Positions 26,318 through 39,450 are shown, counted from the first letter of the stretch. The stretch is 64,000 nucleotides of DNA from Blastobasis lacticolella (GCA_905147135.1 LR990046.1:16522501-16586500); one strand, 5' to 3'. Notes: generated from the letters alone by a model not told the origin. Program-made: numbers and translations.

Positions 26318-26396
26318 TATTCGTTGACAAATTCACACAGCGCCATCTAGCCCGAAACTAAGCAAAGCCTGTACTATGGGTGCTAGATAACTGATA
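26318..26396 (-). mobile_element. SINE family D, 3' part
   Basis: ACAAATTCACACAGCGCCATCTAGCCC is the reverse of the family D end, adjoining the R2/R4-type fragment. Confidence 0.6.
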
Positions 26397-26399
26397 TAC

Positions 26400-27485
26400 T
26401 ACTTAAATACTTTTATATACATACTTGTTATACATAGAACACCCAGACTCGTAACAGAAATTAAAATTCATCATAGTAGCTGCAGTAATAAGGCCCAAAA
26501 TAACTAATTTGTTCTAGGCCCATAAAGAAGTTATGATCATGGAAAATACGACCTTGTTATCAACGAACTTGGCATTGGTATAAGATTAACCAATGCATAA
26601 AAACAAATATAAATATTGAACATTGTTTACCTACTCACCAAGATATATTCGCAAAGATCCAATTGTTACACACGTCGTGTTTTGATTGAAGTTTCTCACA
26701 GACGAAACAATAAAGTATTAAATATTCTTAAATCTGTCTCGGTTATTCTTCTCGAGTCAGACTCTAGCAAACGAACAACAATAAACCAATAAAACACTTG
26801 TATCAAACCGTTTTATTTGAGGACAACAAATCACTAATTATAGGTACTCAACGATGTGGTTATGTAACTACATAAACACCGACACAATTACGCAATTACC
26901 ACATTGCACCTGGATCATAATCTAATAGATAAGAATAAGGTTCTTTAGGTCTTGTAACAAAATAACTATTTATTAGAACAACCTCATAGTCGTGTACTCC
27001 GCGGAATTATCCAATGACAACTAATTGAGATACTCGTAATTCGTAGAATCTGATCCACACTGATCCGTAGAATAGGTATATTATTATCTAATTTATTCGC
27101 TCAAGTCTTCTTATAGGTAATTTACTCAGATAATTTAGCCATTTATATAAACAAACACTGTGTTTCTTTATACTCATAATAAAACTGTAACAGGTCCTAT
27201 TCTGTACATTGAAGATATTTTGAAAAAATAATGGAGTCTAAACGATACTATAGCCGAAACTGTAATTTTTTTCATTTTTGTCTGTCGGTCTATCTGTACA
27301 TTCACCACGCATCACTTGAATTCTAATAATTTGGTATGATTTGAGTTCATACTACAAGGTAAAACATAGGATACTTTTTATCCCGAAATTAATCACGGGC
27401 CCACGGTTCCAACAGATGGAAGTCAAAATGTAATTCATTAACACATAGTTCGATTTCATTCATTCATTTTTCGTTAGGAGGAGAA
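26400..27485. other. Non-coding stretch, nothing recognised
   Basis: AT-rich DNA without a repeat family I could match inside the window and without an exon-like ORF. Confidence 0.4.
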
Positions 27486-27489
27486 AGAT

Positions 27490-27760
27490 AAATAGACAGA
27501 TAGATAAACTCTTTATTGCACACAAAATTACAGGTACTTTAAAAATACATGGCCAGTACCGAGTAAAAACAAAAGAAACATTTCAAATTTCGAACGGGAT
27601 ATTGAACAGAGGTGCCTCCTGCCTCTGTTCTTGACTGGCCTTGGAGCCTAATTGGCTCGTAATTAACTGGCTAGATTGCCCCTCAGCGGCATGTCAATGC
27701 CAGCTGGCTTTCAAGCTTTTCTACTTTTTCTAATGCGCTGTTTTATTCCGACCTACGAGG
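27490..27760 (-). mobile_element. LINE 3' end
   Basis: The minus strand ends TGTGTGCAATAAAGAG and TTTATCTATCTGTC, a usual 3' terminus of lepidopteran Jockey-like LINEs. Similar ends are at 39838-39930 (minus) and 43725-43745 (plus). Confidence 0.45.
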
Positions 27761-28349
27761 TTGGCAGGAGAAACTAGCGGCATTTCGTTGCTGCTTGAAA
27801 AACAAATTTACTTGCACAATGTCGATTTTGAAACTGCAAAAACTATATATTTCGATAGGCTGGGTATATTTTACCATATTTTTGTTGCTCGGGAGAAATA
27901 ATGAATAAATTAAAAGTGCTGGCTAGGCGGAACGTGACAGAAGCCCCCTTGGATGAAGTTGATGGCGATCCAGTAGTCAGTGTCACGTCCTGTCAATGAA
28001 ACAGTTAACGGAATCGAATCCTACTTATGTCAACTGTAGGTACTTGTGATAAAGTTTCATGTAGCATCAGGGACTTTGCATCTCTTACTTTACCGAAATG
28101 AAACTGCTCTGTCCGAGCAAACTCTGTGCCCCCACGTATATCACCAAATTACCAGATTAAGATAGTACCCAAAAATAGTTTTGCAAGACTGATAACTAAC
28201 GTTAAGTCTAACATTAATTCGTTATTAGTCAACCAACTTATTAGTTTCTCTGGGGGTACTCTGTGATACGGTGCAAGCTATAATTGGAATAAACTACCAA
28301 TGCTCCTGGCGACATAACGTAGACAAGAAACTGTACCTACAGCAGAACT

Positions 28350-28650
28350 TATAAAACCCATATCTATACATAGTATAAATTATAGTAGCTCTGCGCGTCT
28401 GTCTGTCTGTCTGTAAATATTTCCGTCAACTTTTATGATACAGGCTACGCATATGACTTACCTATAGGTCTTTATAATTTACTTGGTGACAATTTGATTT
28501 AATTCTTAACTCCTTCTACACCTCGCAACGTTTTTTTTATAAGTTATAGAATTTATTCCTGAATTTTTTTATATTTAGTACTAACACATTATAGTAAAGA
28601 AAAGACGAAGAAAACCCGTGCGAAGCCGGAGTGGGTCGCTCGTCTTCCTA
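28350..28650. repeat. Dispersed lepidopteran repeat
   Basis: A GTCTGTCTGTCTGTCTGT run near 28400 and an end with CCCGTGCGAAGCCGGAGTGG near 28615. It is the inverted partner of the sequence at 17560. Confidence 0.5.
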
Positions 28651-28954
28651 TTAAAACCTATATAAAAAGCTATATTCATAGGCGTGGTGTCTCATATTAT
28701 CATACAGCCTTCGCCTCAGTAAGGGGACTCCGAAGTCTCGGCGCTCAGTATCCTCGCCAATTTCCCAAGAGGGACAGCCAGGGCTAACTCCTGATTTCAA
28801 CGCGGCTACCTCAATTACAGCTGACACGCCAGCGGGAAGCCAGGGTTGTTTACTTCCAGAAATATCTGACTGGTTTTATTATCGACGCAAAAAGTGTGTA
28901 TCTGCGGCTCTGTGCATGTGTTTTCGATGCGGTTTTCTTTATTAAGTAGTTTAT

Positions 28955-29045
28955 CAGTTATCTAGCACCCATAACACAAACTTTGCTTACTTTGGGGCTA
29001 GATGGTGCTGTGTGAATTTGTCCACGATTATTTATTATTATTATT
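28955..29045 (+). mobile_element. SINE family D, 3' half
   Basis: TATCTAGCACCCATAACACA, then GGGGCTAGATGGTGCTGTGTG and an ATTATT-rich tail. Confidence 0.65.
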
Positions 29046-29164
29046 ATTTGAAAGGCAGTTTAGTCGAGATGGTCTCAGCTTTTTTGCATTAATATCGGTT
29101 TAGTAGTTTAGATAGTAGTTTAAAAAATACTAGTGTTATGCGCTAAGCTGTTTCTTACATCCAT

Positions 29165-29225
29165 ATACAGAAGCGTTACTATGAGGTCTCACAGTACAGT
29201 GCGCGAACCCAATTAGACTACATTT
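29165..29225 (-). repeat. Family J repeat fragment
   Basis: ACTATGAGGTCTCACAGT is the reverse of the ACTGTGAGACCTCA block at 32260 and 63280. Confidence 0.5.
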
Positions 29226-29664
29226 TAACAGTACGCGTACGTTCCGGGTTTCTTACCGCGTACCTTTGTAACTATTAATTCAAAACTTGTACATGTAACA
29301 CAATCAAATAGAACAACAGAAATCTATACTCAACTTCAACGAAAGTCACGCTTGCACTCGAATAGGTGACGCAACATGTCTCCTGTAATCTTAACACTCC
29401 GAAAGCCAGTACAAGATATTTTTCGGGTCTCGCGGTGGGCCGTCTTAAATTTCCCGCGGAATATAAACTCACCCATAAATTGTCGAGACCCAACCTCCCG
29501 CCGACATCGGCCTGTTACCGGGTACTTAGCTATAATTCATTGGCATCACTGTGAAATATGACGGACCGATAAATGTGGATTTTTGGCCACATATTTTTTG
29601 TGACGCCACGTATATGATCTGATATGATAAAACGATTTATCTAAATATTAATTGTGGTATCGAT

Positions 29665-30010
29665 GGAGCGTCGGTGGCCGAGTGTTTTAGGCATCGAAGT
29701 CGGAAGCCAGAGGCACCGGATTCTAATCCCACTGCGGCCATATACCAATGACTGTTTTCTGAGTTATGTACATAAGTTGACTACTAACCCATGGTCTTAC
29801 GGCGGGAAAAACGTCGTGATGAAACCAGCACATTCAGGCGACAGAATGTGTAACCATGATCAAATCTGATCAGGTTCCTCTGGTATCTGGGTCACGGAGG
29901 TCTGATGGCAGTCGCTCCACTGTAATTATCCTCTGATATGCCAAATAATAGATCATTGCGGACACCGGGCTCTCGTGCGCGAGAGCACAACAGGGACGTT
30001 AACGCTGTTT
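29665..30010 (+). mobile_element. SINE family B, nearly full length
   Basis: Head GAGCGTCGGTGGCCGAGTG is at 29669. The B-box region is worn (GGATTCTAATCCC), the body is complete, and the tail is replaced by TTATTATTATTA. Confidence 0.8.
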
Positions 30011-30039
30011 TTTATTATTATTATAAGCTCCCTACATCT

Positions 30040-30425
30040 TCCATTGCGATATCATATCAGCCGGAAGACGCCCACTGCTGGGCATAGGTCTCTCCCAGAG
30101 ATCTTCACAGAGGCCGGTCTTATACCTTCCGCATCCAGCTGGTACCTGCGATCTTTACCAGGTTGTCGGAGTGTCGGTGACCTTAGTTAGCTTGCAGATC
30201 TCCTCATTTCAGATTCGATAGCGCAATGAGACTCCGAGCATTACCCTTTCCATTGCTCTTTGAGTTGCAGTAAGCTTTCTTATAAGGTTCACAGTGAGCG
30301 GCCACGTCTCTGTTCCGTAGGTCATCATTCGCAACACAAACTGTTCAAAGATCATCGTCATGATGTGTGACAGACAAATGTGTGGCGTAGCTTCCCGAAC
30401 CTCGCCCAACCGAGTTGAATTCAAC
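30040..30425 (-). mobile_element. RTE LINE relic with internal deletion
   Basis: The minus strand encodes YGTETWPLTVNLIRKLTATQ, then RAMERVMLGVSLR of the RTE thumb region. It jumps to the C-terminal SWYLR/GRLPADMI region after a deletion near 30180. Stops are present. Confidence 0.65.
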
Positions 30426-31554
30426 TATTGACCTCTCTCTCCAAATTGGACCTACCTATCTGTTTATTAAAATTTGTACTTGGTATGTACAGTCGTCAAC
30501 GCAGTAATGGTAAGATTAAGTAATAAGTAGCGTTTTTGTGTGATGACATAACTGATGAAGTAACATTTAAATCAAAATCGCCTTTTTCACAAAATAGGTA
30601 CCTAGATACATTGGTATAAACGTGTCTATCATGGATTGGATACCAAAAGACAACCCGTTTTATTTGACCCGCCATCACTCGTTCCGTATTTGTATGATTT
30701 ACCGAGTTCCCCAGACGTAATATGTATGGTAATATTCATAGGCCGAGGAAAATGTTTCGTGCCCAACTACTCCGACCTGTATATGGAAGGAGTCAATAAG
30801 TAGGAATGGGGCGTGGTCGATGTTTGAAAATATGTTTCCTTTTATTATTTAACGTGTGACCAAACTACTTTCACCAGCCGTTCTTAGCGGCTTTCTCTAG
30901 GGCGCAGGTCGGATTTCTGTATACATTCAACTTTCCCGCGGGACGCTATTATTTTCCTGGGATAAAAAGTAGCCTGTATTAAGTGATAATGTAGCATTAT
31001 ATTTATTATATTTTTACACAAAAAATTGTTTTTAATTGTTTGTTATTTCCGGTGTTAACGATTTGGATGATAACGAAATGCTACTAATCTTTTTTAGAAC
31101 TTTTTATGTTTAAAAAGAGCAGTTTCCATACGAACTAGTTCTCACAGCGCCAGTATATGACTTTTCATATTTTTCAAGGTTTTTGCCGTGTGCCTTGGTT
31201 AACCACCAGCCCGATATTTCGACGCTGACGCTCGCGGGACGACAAAATGTAAATTAATAACAGCGAAAGTTAAAACTATATATATTTTAATATTACAAAA
31301 ACATCGATACATTCCATCGACTCATGCCCATCACTAGTCGCGTCTACGTAACGCAAGCGCACGCCCGTGCCCGTGCCGGCACATACAAACGACTTAATTA
31401 TATTTTTCTCTCTCTTCTATCTGGCGAGCGGGGTACAATGGTGACGTAACGCAGGAGTTATCATGCCACGCCATATTGTCTAAACACCAGTGCCCCAGGA
31501 TCCTATGTGTGGGTAAATTATCCGTGGAATACGTACAGGTAGAGTTAGCTGTAT

Positions 31555-31670
31555 ATAATCTGTTTCAACATTTAGTACCGAAGAAGGGTGGCGCTGTTGT
31601 TTCTAGCGTAGATATATACTTAGCAAATTTTTCGTAGTTCCGCTGATAACCAAGGGACATTTTATAGTCC
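31555..31670 (+). repeat. Family M repeat
   Basis: GGCGCTGTTGTTTCTAGCG, then TATATACTTAGC and GTAGTTCCGCTGATAACC, related to 39070-39155. Confidence 0.4.
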
Positions 31671-31724
31671 AAGTTCTTTGGGTAGGGTGTGCCGCCGCCT
31701 ATTTTAGAAGAAGAGGAAAAATAT

Positions 31725-31910
31725 AAGAAAAGTCACTGTCACCCAAACGGCGATGGAAAGCGCTATACTTGGAATGGAATCCAAGGAATGAAGAGATCTG
31801 CAAGCGACCTAAGGTCACCGACATAGCCTGAAGGATTGCCAAGCTCAAGTGGCAGTAGACAGGGCACTATGCCCAGCAGTGAGCGTCTTCCGGCTGATAT
31901 GATGAAGGAA
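31725..31910 (+). mobile_element. RTE LINE 3' fragment
   Basis: Readable pieces include KVTVTQTAMESAILGME, KVTDIA and RIAKLKWQ, ending AGCGTCTTCCGGCTGATATGATG. Several stops; the same subfamily as the 30040 copy, in opposite orientation. Confidence 0.6.
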
Positions 31911-31917
31911 AAAGATT

Positions 31918-31982
31918 GGCCGTGTGATGTAGAATATCGCACCACCATTAACGGGTGTCGTACAAGTCGACTAACGCCCGCA
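31918..31982 (+). repeat. Family A head fragment
   Basis: GGCCGTGTGATGTAGAATAT and GGGTGTCGTACAAGTCGACTAA match the first 70 bases of family A, joined to the RTE tail. Confidence 0.5.
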
Positions 31983-32029
31983 TACAATACTTGTCAAGTA
32001 GTGCTACTATGCGTTCTCAAAGAACTCGT

Positions 32030-32135
32030 CTGCTAAGTAAAAGAAATAAGTTGGCCTGTTGTGTCTAATATATCATGTAATGTACTTTTTGTAACAATCT
32101 TGTGTACAATAAATGGTTAAATAAAATAAAATAAA
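32030..32135 (+). mobile_element. LINE 3' tail (family K)
   Basis: TTGTGTACAATAAATGGTTAAATAAAATAAA, also at 47095-47130. A 5'-truncated retroposon end. Confidence 0.45.
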
Positions 32136-32149
32136 AATAAAAGCACTGC

Positions 32150-32295
32150 GTTCAATACGGCTCTACCATTGGTCAATTTCGTTGGTTTTGACGAACCCTA
32201 AGCATAGTGCCGATCGCCACTCAATATGTTGTTAATTGATACCGCGCGTTCGCGCGCACTGTGAGACCTCATAGTAGCGCTATGGGTGTAACAGA
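32150..32295 (+). repeat. Family J repeat
   Basis: About 140 bp shared with 63165-63310, from CACTGCGTTCAATACGGCTC to CACTGTGAGACCTCATAG. No ORF. Confidence 0.65.
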
Positions 32296-32999
32296 TGCAG
32301 TCTATTTATTACCTCCGCAAACCAGAAAAAAATGCAATGTAATGTTAGAATGTAAGGCAGTTCACAATTTTCCGACATTTATAAACTAATGGTTGCGTGA
32401 GAGATATTGCGGTTGGATTGAAGAAGCTCGCCTGACATAAGCCGGGACTGACCGCTCGGAACACGGCGATGCTGAAACATACTATTGCTGCTGACAGTAC
32501 GTACAGTACAAGAGCATAAAAGCATTACAACTTCAAGAAATTTTTCCTTTGCTGCTACTGCAACATTCACGGCATTTGATGGATCTTTAGCCAAAATCAG
32601 TTTGCCAAAAGAAGGGAGAATTAGCTGTCACTTATGCCCAAAGGACTCATCTTTTACCCCCAGGGTATTTTTTTATGTAATAAAAACCTTTTAACAACTG
32701 CACAGTAGTGCGTAGCACAATATAATTCTTACGGTACTGATATACTAATACTGTATAGTTTTACCAGAGCTTCGTTTTACTACGACAGCCTACACGTCAT
32801 AAAACACGCTAGAATAGGAATGTCAAACTAGGTCTGTGATTGAAACAGTGCATATCATCTACCGTCAAATCAGCCATTGTGTTGGACCACGTCTTCGATT
32901 TCCTCTCTGACAATAAAGTGCCCAAACTTATCTAATCCAGTGAAGGCGTCGCTATTGTTTCAACAAGGTAACATTTCAAAATGGCGACACTTAGTTCCA

Positions 33000-33560
33000 A
33001 TTTTGGCTACCGTACCTGGCACTATCTCCGACTCGCCATGACCGCAGCTCGCGGCGCGTGTGCTGTGCGCGTGCGCACGTCTTCACATCCTACCACGGGC
33101 CACCTGCAACAAGCATAAGGGCATTGGATATGGTGCACGGCAAATATGTACCTTATGTGTAGGCCGTAAGATACGTTTTAGTGTACAAAGTGATACAACG
33201 TATTAAACCGCCGACTTAGTCCATGTCCATCACGTCATATGGATTATCATATGAGCAGGTGGTCAACCAATTCGTCGAATGACTGTACACGGATTTCAAG
33301 CGTAAGAGCCCAACGTACGCGACTTCTGTGCGATTTGCCCCGAATATTGATGTAATTCGGTTTCTATGCTAATAACTATGCTGATAAAAAATTTATTTTA
33401 TTATATGCAAACTATCGCGCAGCGCTCGCGTCTTGCCCGCCTTACCACCGCGTCGTCCTCCGCGCTAATATGGTTGGCTGTGCGATGCACGCGCGTTTCC
33501 CGTTCAGGCGCTACGGGGCGGCTAGGCGGACGCGACTCGTATGCGATTTGTAAACGGCGA
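33000..33560. other. GC- and CpG-rich patches
   Basis: 33030-33090 and 33415-33545 are GC-rich against an AT-rich background, with many CG dinucleotides. No exon could be built with splice signals; they may be repeat fragments. Confidence 0.3.
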
Positions 33561-34014
33561 CATATTAACAGGCCTTATGGATCACCGAAGGACAGCAGTT
33601 TAACACATCAAGAGCGTCTACATGCTGAATCTGAAACCGTACCTTAAGAGGTTGCAGACACTTTTTTAAACATAGGTTTGTAGTTATCATGATTTTGTTA
33701 GACATGAGTTTTAGTAGGTATAAGTGTTTCTTCGTACCCTCTACTAATTCGAATACTAATTGGTGTAGAAAAAAAAACGATTAATTTAATTATTTTTTAT
33801 ATATATTTTTTTTCTGCGGCGTCGAAATTACCTTACCATCTACTCATAGTATGAATTAAAGTCGCTTTCCGTGGCCGTGTGTCAGTCTGTATGAATGTAT
33901 TTTCACTAACTCCTCCTAAGCCATGCAACGGATTTTGAAGCAGTTTTCACCATCAGTTAATGAATTTATACCGAAAGGGAGGAATATGTATAATCAACAT
34001 CATAATCGTCTTGG

Positions 34015-34150
34015 CGTTAATGTCCCAGCCTATGGACGTTTGCAATACCAGGGGCATCACCCACGCGTTGCCGACCCCGTAAAAGCCTTTTTACCCCTTT
34101 CTTGAAGAACTCCACGTTGTACTCTCCAGGGAAAACCTCTCCAGGTAGGT
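34015..34150 (+). mobile_element. Family G fragment
   Basis: CAGCCTATGGACGTTTGCAA, then CCAGGGAAAACCTCTCCAGG, as at 45300-45425. It adjoins a family B tail remnant (TCTTGGCGTTAATGTCCCAG). Confidence 0.65.
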
Positions 34151-35935
34151 ATATATGTTAAAAAAACTAAATTTTACTATGAGCTCTTTAATTAACAAGG
34201 TAGTGCGTAAATAAAACGCCGCAGACTAAATAAAAGCCTTTGGAATGTTGCTTTCTTTGTACTCTATTTCACAATTCTCCCTGAGCAATGAAAAGCTGTA
34301 AAACGAGACGAGCTTTTATTTATAAATTTAATTTAGTAATTAATCTGTGTAAAGTCTGTTCATTACACATATTATGAATTAAGTAAATAATTAGGAATTT
34401 TGAAAATTTAACTTGGTGGGACCGTTACAATTTGGAAGATATTTCTCTGTTTCTTGTTATTTTCTATTAATCACAATTATTATTGTTATGGTAGTTACTT
34501 GCTTGGAGATAATAAATTATTGCCTGCATTTTCACAGCGTAACAGTAATTCGATTTATATTTGGTTTATATAATTGGTAAATTAATAAAATTGATGTTGT
34601 GTTTCTATTCATCACAATCTAGTTTTAAAATACCTTAAGTGGGTAAATATGTTTCGTATGATTCAATCTGTATTGAATACATAAAATAATTTAATATATT
34701 ATTAGTGTAGAGTGCGTAGGCTCTAGATACACAAAATATCATCTTCCTCAATCAGAAAGAGAAGGTACGAGTTTCAATCCCGTCAAATTCAAATTAGTAA
34801 GATTAGATCCCTTTTACTTCGCCACGAAACTGAACCGTAGAGGGTTCGTAACACTTACTGGAAGTAAGACTGAAAACAATAGCACGTAGAGGCATTCGTT
34901 ACCATACGCCCTCAAACTTGAACGCACTTAGCTGATTGGTTGCACGCTGGACTTTGTGTATTGTGTACTGGATAGGGATGTGCGGCCTCGCCAGAGTTGG
35001 TTCTGGTCCGCATTTGAGCTGAAGTTCTGAACGCGGTGTTGCGCGGGGTACTAAAATGAATTGATGAATGGCGATGGCGTGATTTTACTGTACGTGTGTC
35101 AGATCGAATCTGATCGCGATAAACTGTATGGGCAGATATTTAATTTGTTATACTCGCTACGGGTGCTGTAAGGGACATTTATATGTCGCCGCTTACAAAG
35201 CGGTCAGCAAAAGCATACGCGTCGTGCTCGCATAGTCACCGCGTAGCAAGCGGACAGAATACGTGCAGTCTAGTCATAGTATGCACACGACGCGTACGGA
35301 ACGCGAGTGCCGCACGACGACTGGTCCGATACGATTATTGCCATTATTGCTTTCTGTCATTAGCATAGAAACCAAAATTGCATAAACATTTGGGACAATT
35401 CGTGCAGAAATCGTGTACATCTGTATGAGCTTTAACGCCTCGAAATAAAAACCAAAATATCAAGAAAAATGTGAAGGATACCTAACCGAGACCGAAAAAT
35501 CTAAATTTCCACTTTCCCAACACTAGCACTCCATACTAAGTTTCTGTATTGCGTGTGTGTGTGTACATGACCTTGTTCGGTAACGTGTGTGCTAAGGGAG
35601 GTCTCCTTACGCGAGGGAAAGAAAAATATTGGACCTCGATAGGAATTAGTCTTCGCACAAATACTTGTCTTGGCGCCGAATATTATTTGCGGAATGGTAA
35701 TAGATGTTCGGGGATGATGGATGCTGTGTTTATCAATATTAGCAGAGTAAACACACATTGTTAGATGTAATTCTCTAAGCGTATAGATGAGTTTTTAGCT
35801 ATATTACGCCGTATATCTAAATGACATTTATCAAAATAGTACAATTTATCAAGTGTTTGTTTTGTTGTAAATGTCAATGGTATTAGTATAGTCAAAGATA
35901 ATAGGATTTCATGTTTGGAGATCTATATAAATAGA
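34150..35935. other. Non-coding stretch, nothing firm
   Basis: AT-rich, with one CpG-rich patch at 35180-35330. No exon or matched repeat was found. Confidence 0.35.
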
Positions 35936-35938
35936 AAT

Positions 35939-36462
35939 AGCCCGTGTGGTGTTTGGCAGAATAGAATAGCATCAACCCTTTACACTCGTGGGTGTCGTAT
36001 AAGATGTTTTCGAGACAAAATATCTAGAGTGTCCGTAGGCTGGACAATGGGCAGCAGCATTTTCCATTGTTCATCATCACAGCCCATAACAATCCACTGC
36101 AGGACTTCGGGCCTCTCCCACGAAAGGGGAGGTCATTGCCATAATCTCCACGCTTGGCAGGCGGGTTGGAGATCGCAGTGCAGTTGATGTAAATCTACCC
36201 AGAAAGATGCTGCTGCCCATCTTTCGGATTTGTCCCTTAGTCGCCTTTTACGACACCCACGGGAAGAGATGGGGTGGTGCTATTCTTTGAGGTGGCGGCA
36301 CCACACACCACCATTATTTTCCATTGTTATATTTATAAAAGTGCGATCTCCAACTCACCTGCCAAGCGTGGAGATTATGGCAATAACTTCATCTTTTGTG
36401 GGAGATTCCCTCAGTCCTACAGTGACTGTTATGGGCTGTGATGATGATGATGATAAATAGAA
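35939..36462 (+). mobile_element. Family A copy split by another family A copy
   Basis: The left part (35939-36071) is the head and the right part (36316-36462) the tail with GTGATGATGATGATGA. The two join cleanly once the inner minus-strand copy is removed. Confidence 0.85.
36072..36315 (-). mobile_element. Inner family A variant with 13-bp target-site duplication
   Basis: Complete minus-strand copy, tail side ATCATCACAGCCCATAAC at the left. Its head is a diverged subtype (CACCTCAAAGAATAGCACC in reverse). Flanked by ATTTTCCATTGTT at 36059-36071 and 36316-36328. Confidence 0.85.
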
Positions 36463-37309
36463 AAGTAAAATAACACTTGTATGGTGTGGAGTTTTTTAAT
36501 ACTGTAGTTTTGGATCAACAGTCCAAATATTCGAGTAAGTTTCCAATGAAGTGTCCTATTATTACACTACACTTTATAATTTACACATTATTATGTGACA
36601 TAAATTTTACGAACACGGATTTAAAACATAAAAGATACATCATTGGTTGAACTTTCAATGTTAGGGTGCGGCCATACCTCGAGAATGCGCAGTAGCGCAA
36701 ACGGCGCGCGAGCTGTTGCTGTGACTGCATATTCGCGGCATGTTTGCCAGGAGAACGCTCGCCTTCTTATGCCTATCTCTGCTATCTCTAGCAACTTAGT
36801 ACGAGTGTGAAAGAGATAGGTAGCGCACGCGAGCGCTGGCGTGAATAAGAGCGTTTAAAAAACTGGGCCCCAGGTTTAAACACTCAATGCACAATGTATA
36901 CGGTCTCTAGTTTTTAAAATTTGGCTGTTGAAGTCGATCCATTATTCCGCGAAACCACAATACAGTTCAGAATCGCTCGAGTGATCCCCCCCACCCCACC
37001 CCATTTCGGTTCAAGGGCCACTTGGCTAAACGCTGCTTTTAACCCGAGGTAGCTCCGCCGATTTGACGTCCCCGAAAGGTTTTGTTATCCGTTACTTGTA
37101 TAGCTAGACAAATTGTCAATTACAGTCCGTTAAGTATAGATTGAGACTCGTACATATGATACTAATATATATGTGCTATGTACTCGTATGTAAACTCTTT
37201 ATTGCTTAGTAAATAAATATCGTACTAATAATACTCGTAAATAATTATGCACAGACCACAGAAAGACGTTTCTACTGGTTAGTAACATTTTAAGGCCTTT
37301 ATTCATTCG

Positions 37310-37545
37310 CGTGCGAGGTCCCGAGGTCCGGCTCGACCATGATCCAGGATTTGGTATATCAGATAATTGAACTATAGAGACTGCCACCTCACCTCTGTTT
37401 TCATGTTAACAGGGAAAACTGGCCAGATTGGATCTTGCACATTCGCCTGAATGTAGGTATCTACATGTTTTCTCTTACAGTATGAGCATCGGCTAGAATT
37501 CACTTAATTCAAAAAAGTCAATGGTACATGGCGGCACTGGAATCA
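37310..37545 (-). mobile_element. SINE family B, headless
   Basis: CATGATCCAGGATTTGGTAT through GTCAATGGTACATGGCGGC. Adjoining sequence on both sides is unrelated. Confidence 0.65.
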
Positions 37546-37819
37546 ACTTAGTAAAATATGGCAACTGAAAGCGTATCCTAAATTCAGTTCACTCATTATC
37601 ATTCACTATAACCACAGTACAGAAACAACCAGCAGGCCATATTTAAAGAATAGACTGGCGCATTACACTTTCAATTTAATCGAATACCGAGAATTGGATC
37701 AAATACCGCAGACTGTACGCCATAATAAAGTAAGACACTTGGAACCATGACACTGTATGTCAGTATTTGACCCACTTTCTGGTATTCAATTGAATATACC
37801 TACATACAATGCAAGATTA

Positions 37820-37898
37820 TCTCTCTCTCTCTCTCTCTCTCTCTGTCTACCTCTCGCTTACGAGTCTGACAAACTAGCCGATAGACCACCGACGCTTT
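37820..37898 (-). repeat. (CT)n microsatellite beside a SINE B head
   Basis: About 13 CT units at 37820-37845, followed by CTCTCGCTTACGAGTCTGAC and CCACCGACGCTT of the SINE B head in reverse. The repeat probably grew from the CTCTCG of the head. Confidence 0.6.
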
Positions 37899-38134
37899 AA
37901 AATTTTCCATTAATCCCTCAGTAAAATTCCGGGTAAGACTCACGAGCAAACATCTGGTAACAAATAGGAACAGATGTCTGGAAACCAGTTCCATTTGTCA
38001 CTTGAGTTACGCAAAGTCTCGCGCCAGTGCTCACGGGGAAGTATCACTCAAACGCTTTGCTCGGCTTTTAGTGGGAGTGGGGTTCGGTTGCATTGTTTAC
38101 GGTTGAGAGTCGCAATACGAATATGCGTTCGGAT

Positions 38135-38410
38135 ATTCGACAGGTTCATCCTCACACCTTGCAGCCAAATTGGTCGCGAACTGTGCGGTTCCAAAGGAAC
38201 ATTCTCCCACGCACACTAAGGTTGTGGAATGAACTACCTGGAGAGGTTTTCCCTGGAGAGTACAACATGGAGTTCTTCAAGAAAGATATGAAATGGTTTT
38301 TACGGGGTCGGCAACGCGTGGATGATGCTACTGGTATTGCAAACGACCACAGGCTGCGGTAACTGCTGACCATCAGTCAGAAAGTAAGTTTGCTTGCCAC
38401 CTTTGTGGTA
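38135..38410 (-). mobile_element. Family G element
   Basis: Reverse of the 45240-45510 copy; shared blocks include GTTGTGGAATGAACTACCTGG and GCAACGCGTGGATGATGC. It lies in opposite orientation 7 kb away. Confidence 0.7.
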
Positions 38411-39450
38411 TAAAAAAACATACGTATAAGGTTCCACATCTCTTCGGTAGTCTGAAGCAAAATGGTTAGAAGCTGCATCGCGCTAACGAAATTGCTTTTT
38501 AGACCAGAAAGACTAGAAATGATGGATCTGTTTCATTCCATTTGCCTTTCCGTCGTCATCAGTTTCAAATGAACGTCCACGGCTGGATAAATCCTCTGAA
38601 GCAATTTGTGGTAAGTTAATGAATGTGTTGGAAATAAGCTACGTGATAGATTCTATCACTCACTTTTAAATTTATTCGAAACACAAACAAAATAAATTCG
38701 GAGCCGTCCGTCCAATTCCCCCTTTGTCTGGTCGGTTATTTCACAACATTTTAAAGAGGAATAGAAAATATGCGAAAAATAAAAGTGGTTAAGTATTTTT
38801 AGATACTTTTAAAAATACTTAAAAGGGGTCCTGGTGGCCTGAAATACACGCTTCTTGCCTAGCTTAGGCATCAGTCTCTCATAAGTGTTTAAATAAGATG
38901 TGAATTGTGAACTGTGAAATTATTATGAGAAAATAAACACATATTTATTATTATTATTATTATATTATTTGGGGAATAGAGCTCAACGGTCTATTTGGTG
39001 CCCATAGTTAAAAATAATCCTTAACTTAGAACGTCATTTTGACAACTATATCATTAAAAAGAAATTTATTGATTTCAACATTTGGCACTGTTGTCTTTAG
39101 CCTAGCTATATACTTGTAATCATGTTTGTAATTCCGCTGACAACCACATAAAAGATGAAACGCTGGCTAGGTACTTGACTATAAACAGAAGTCAAACAAC
39201 ATACATACATATACCTACTACATGAGAAACCTTAGCGGAAAATATAGCATTTAAACCATCGCTTGGACCTTTAGTGAGCGCAGCATTTGAAACTTAGACG
39301 ACAAAACGCGGGAAACGAGGCGCGGCTTAGGAAACATACGGCGCGGATTTACTGTACTGACCCGAATGAGAATACCGGGTCCGAGATGTTACTTCGACTA
39401 TAAAATAGTAGCGACTAGCCTCGGCTTTTCTTTTCTCTAATATGCATGTA

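Noticed and set aside
37820..37845. A regulatory GAGA-type array
   Set aside because: The CT run is embedded beside a SINE head and is more simply a microsatellite.
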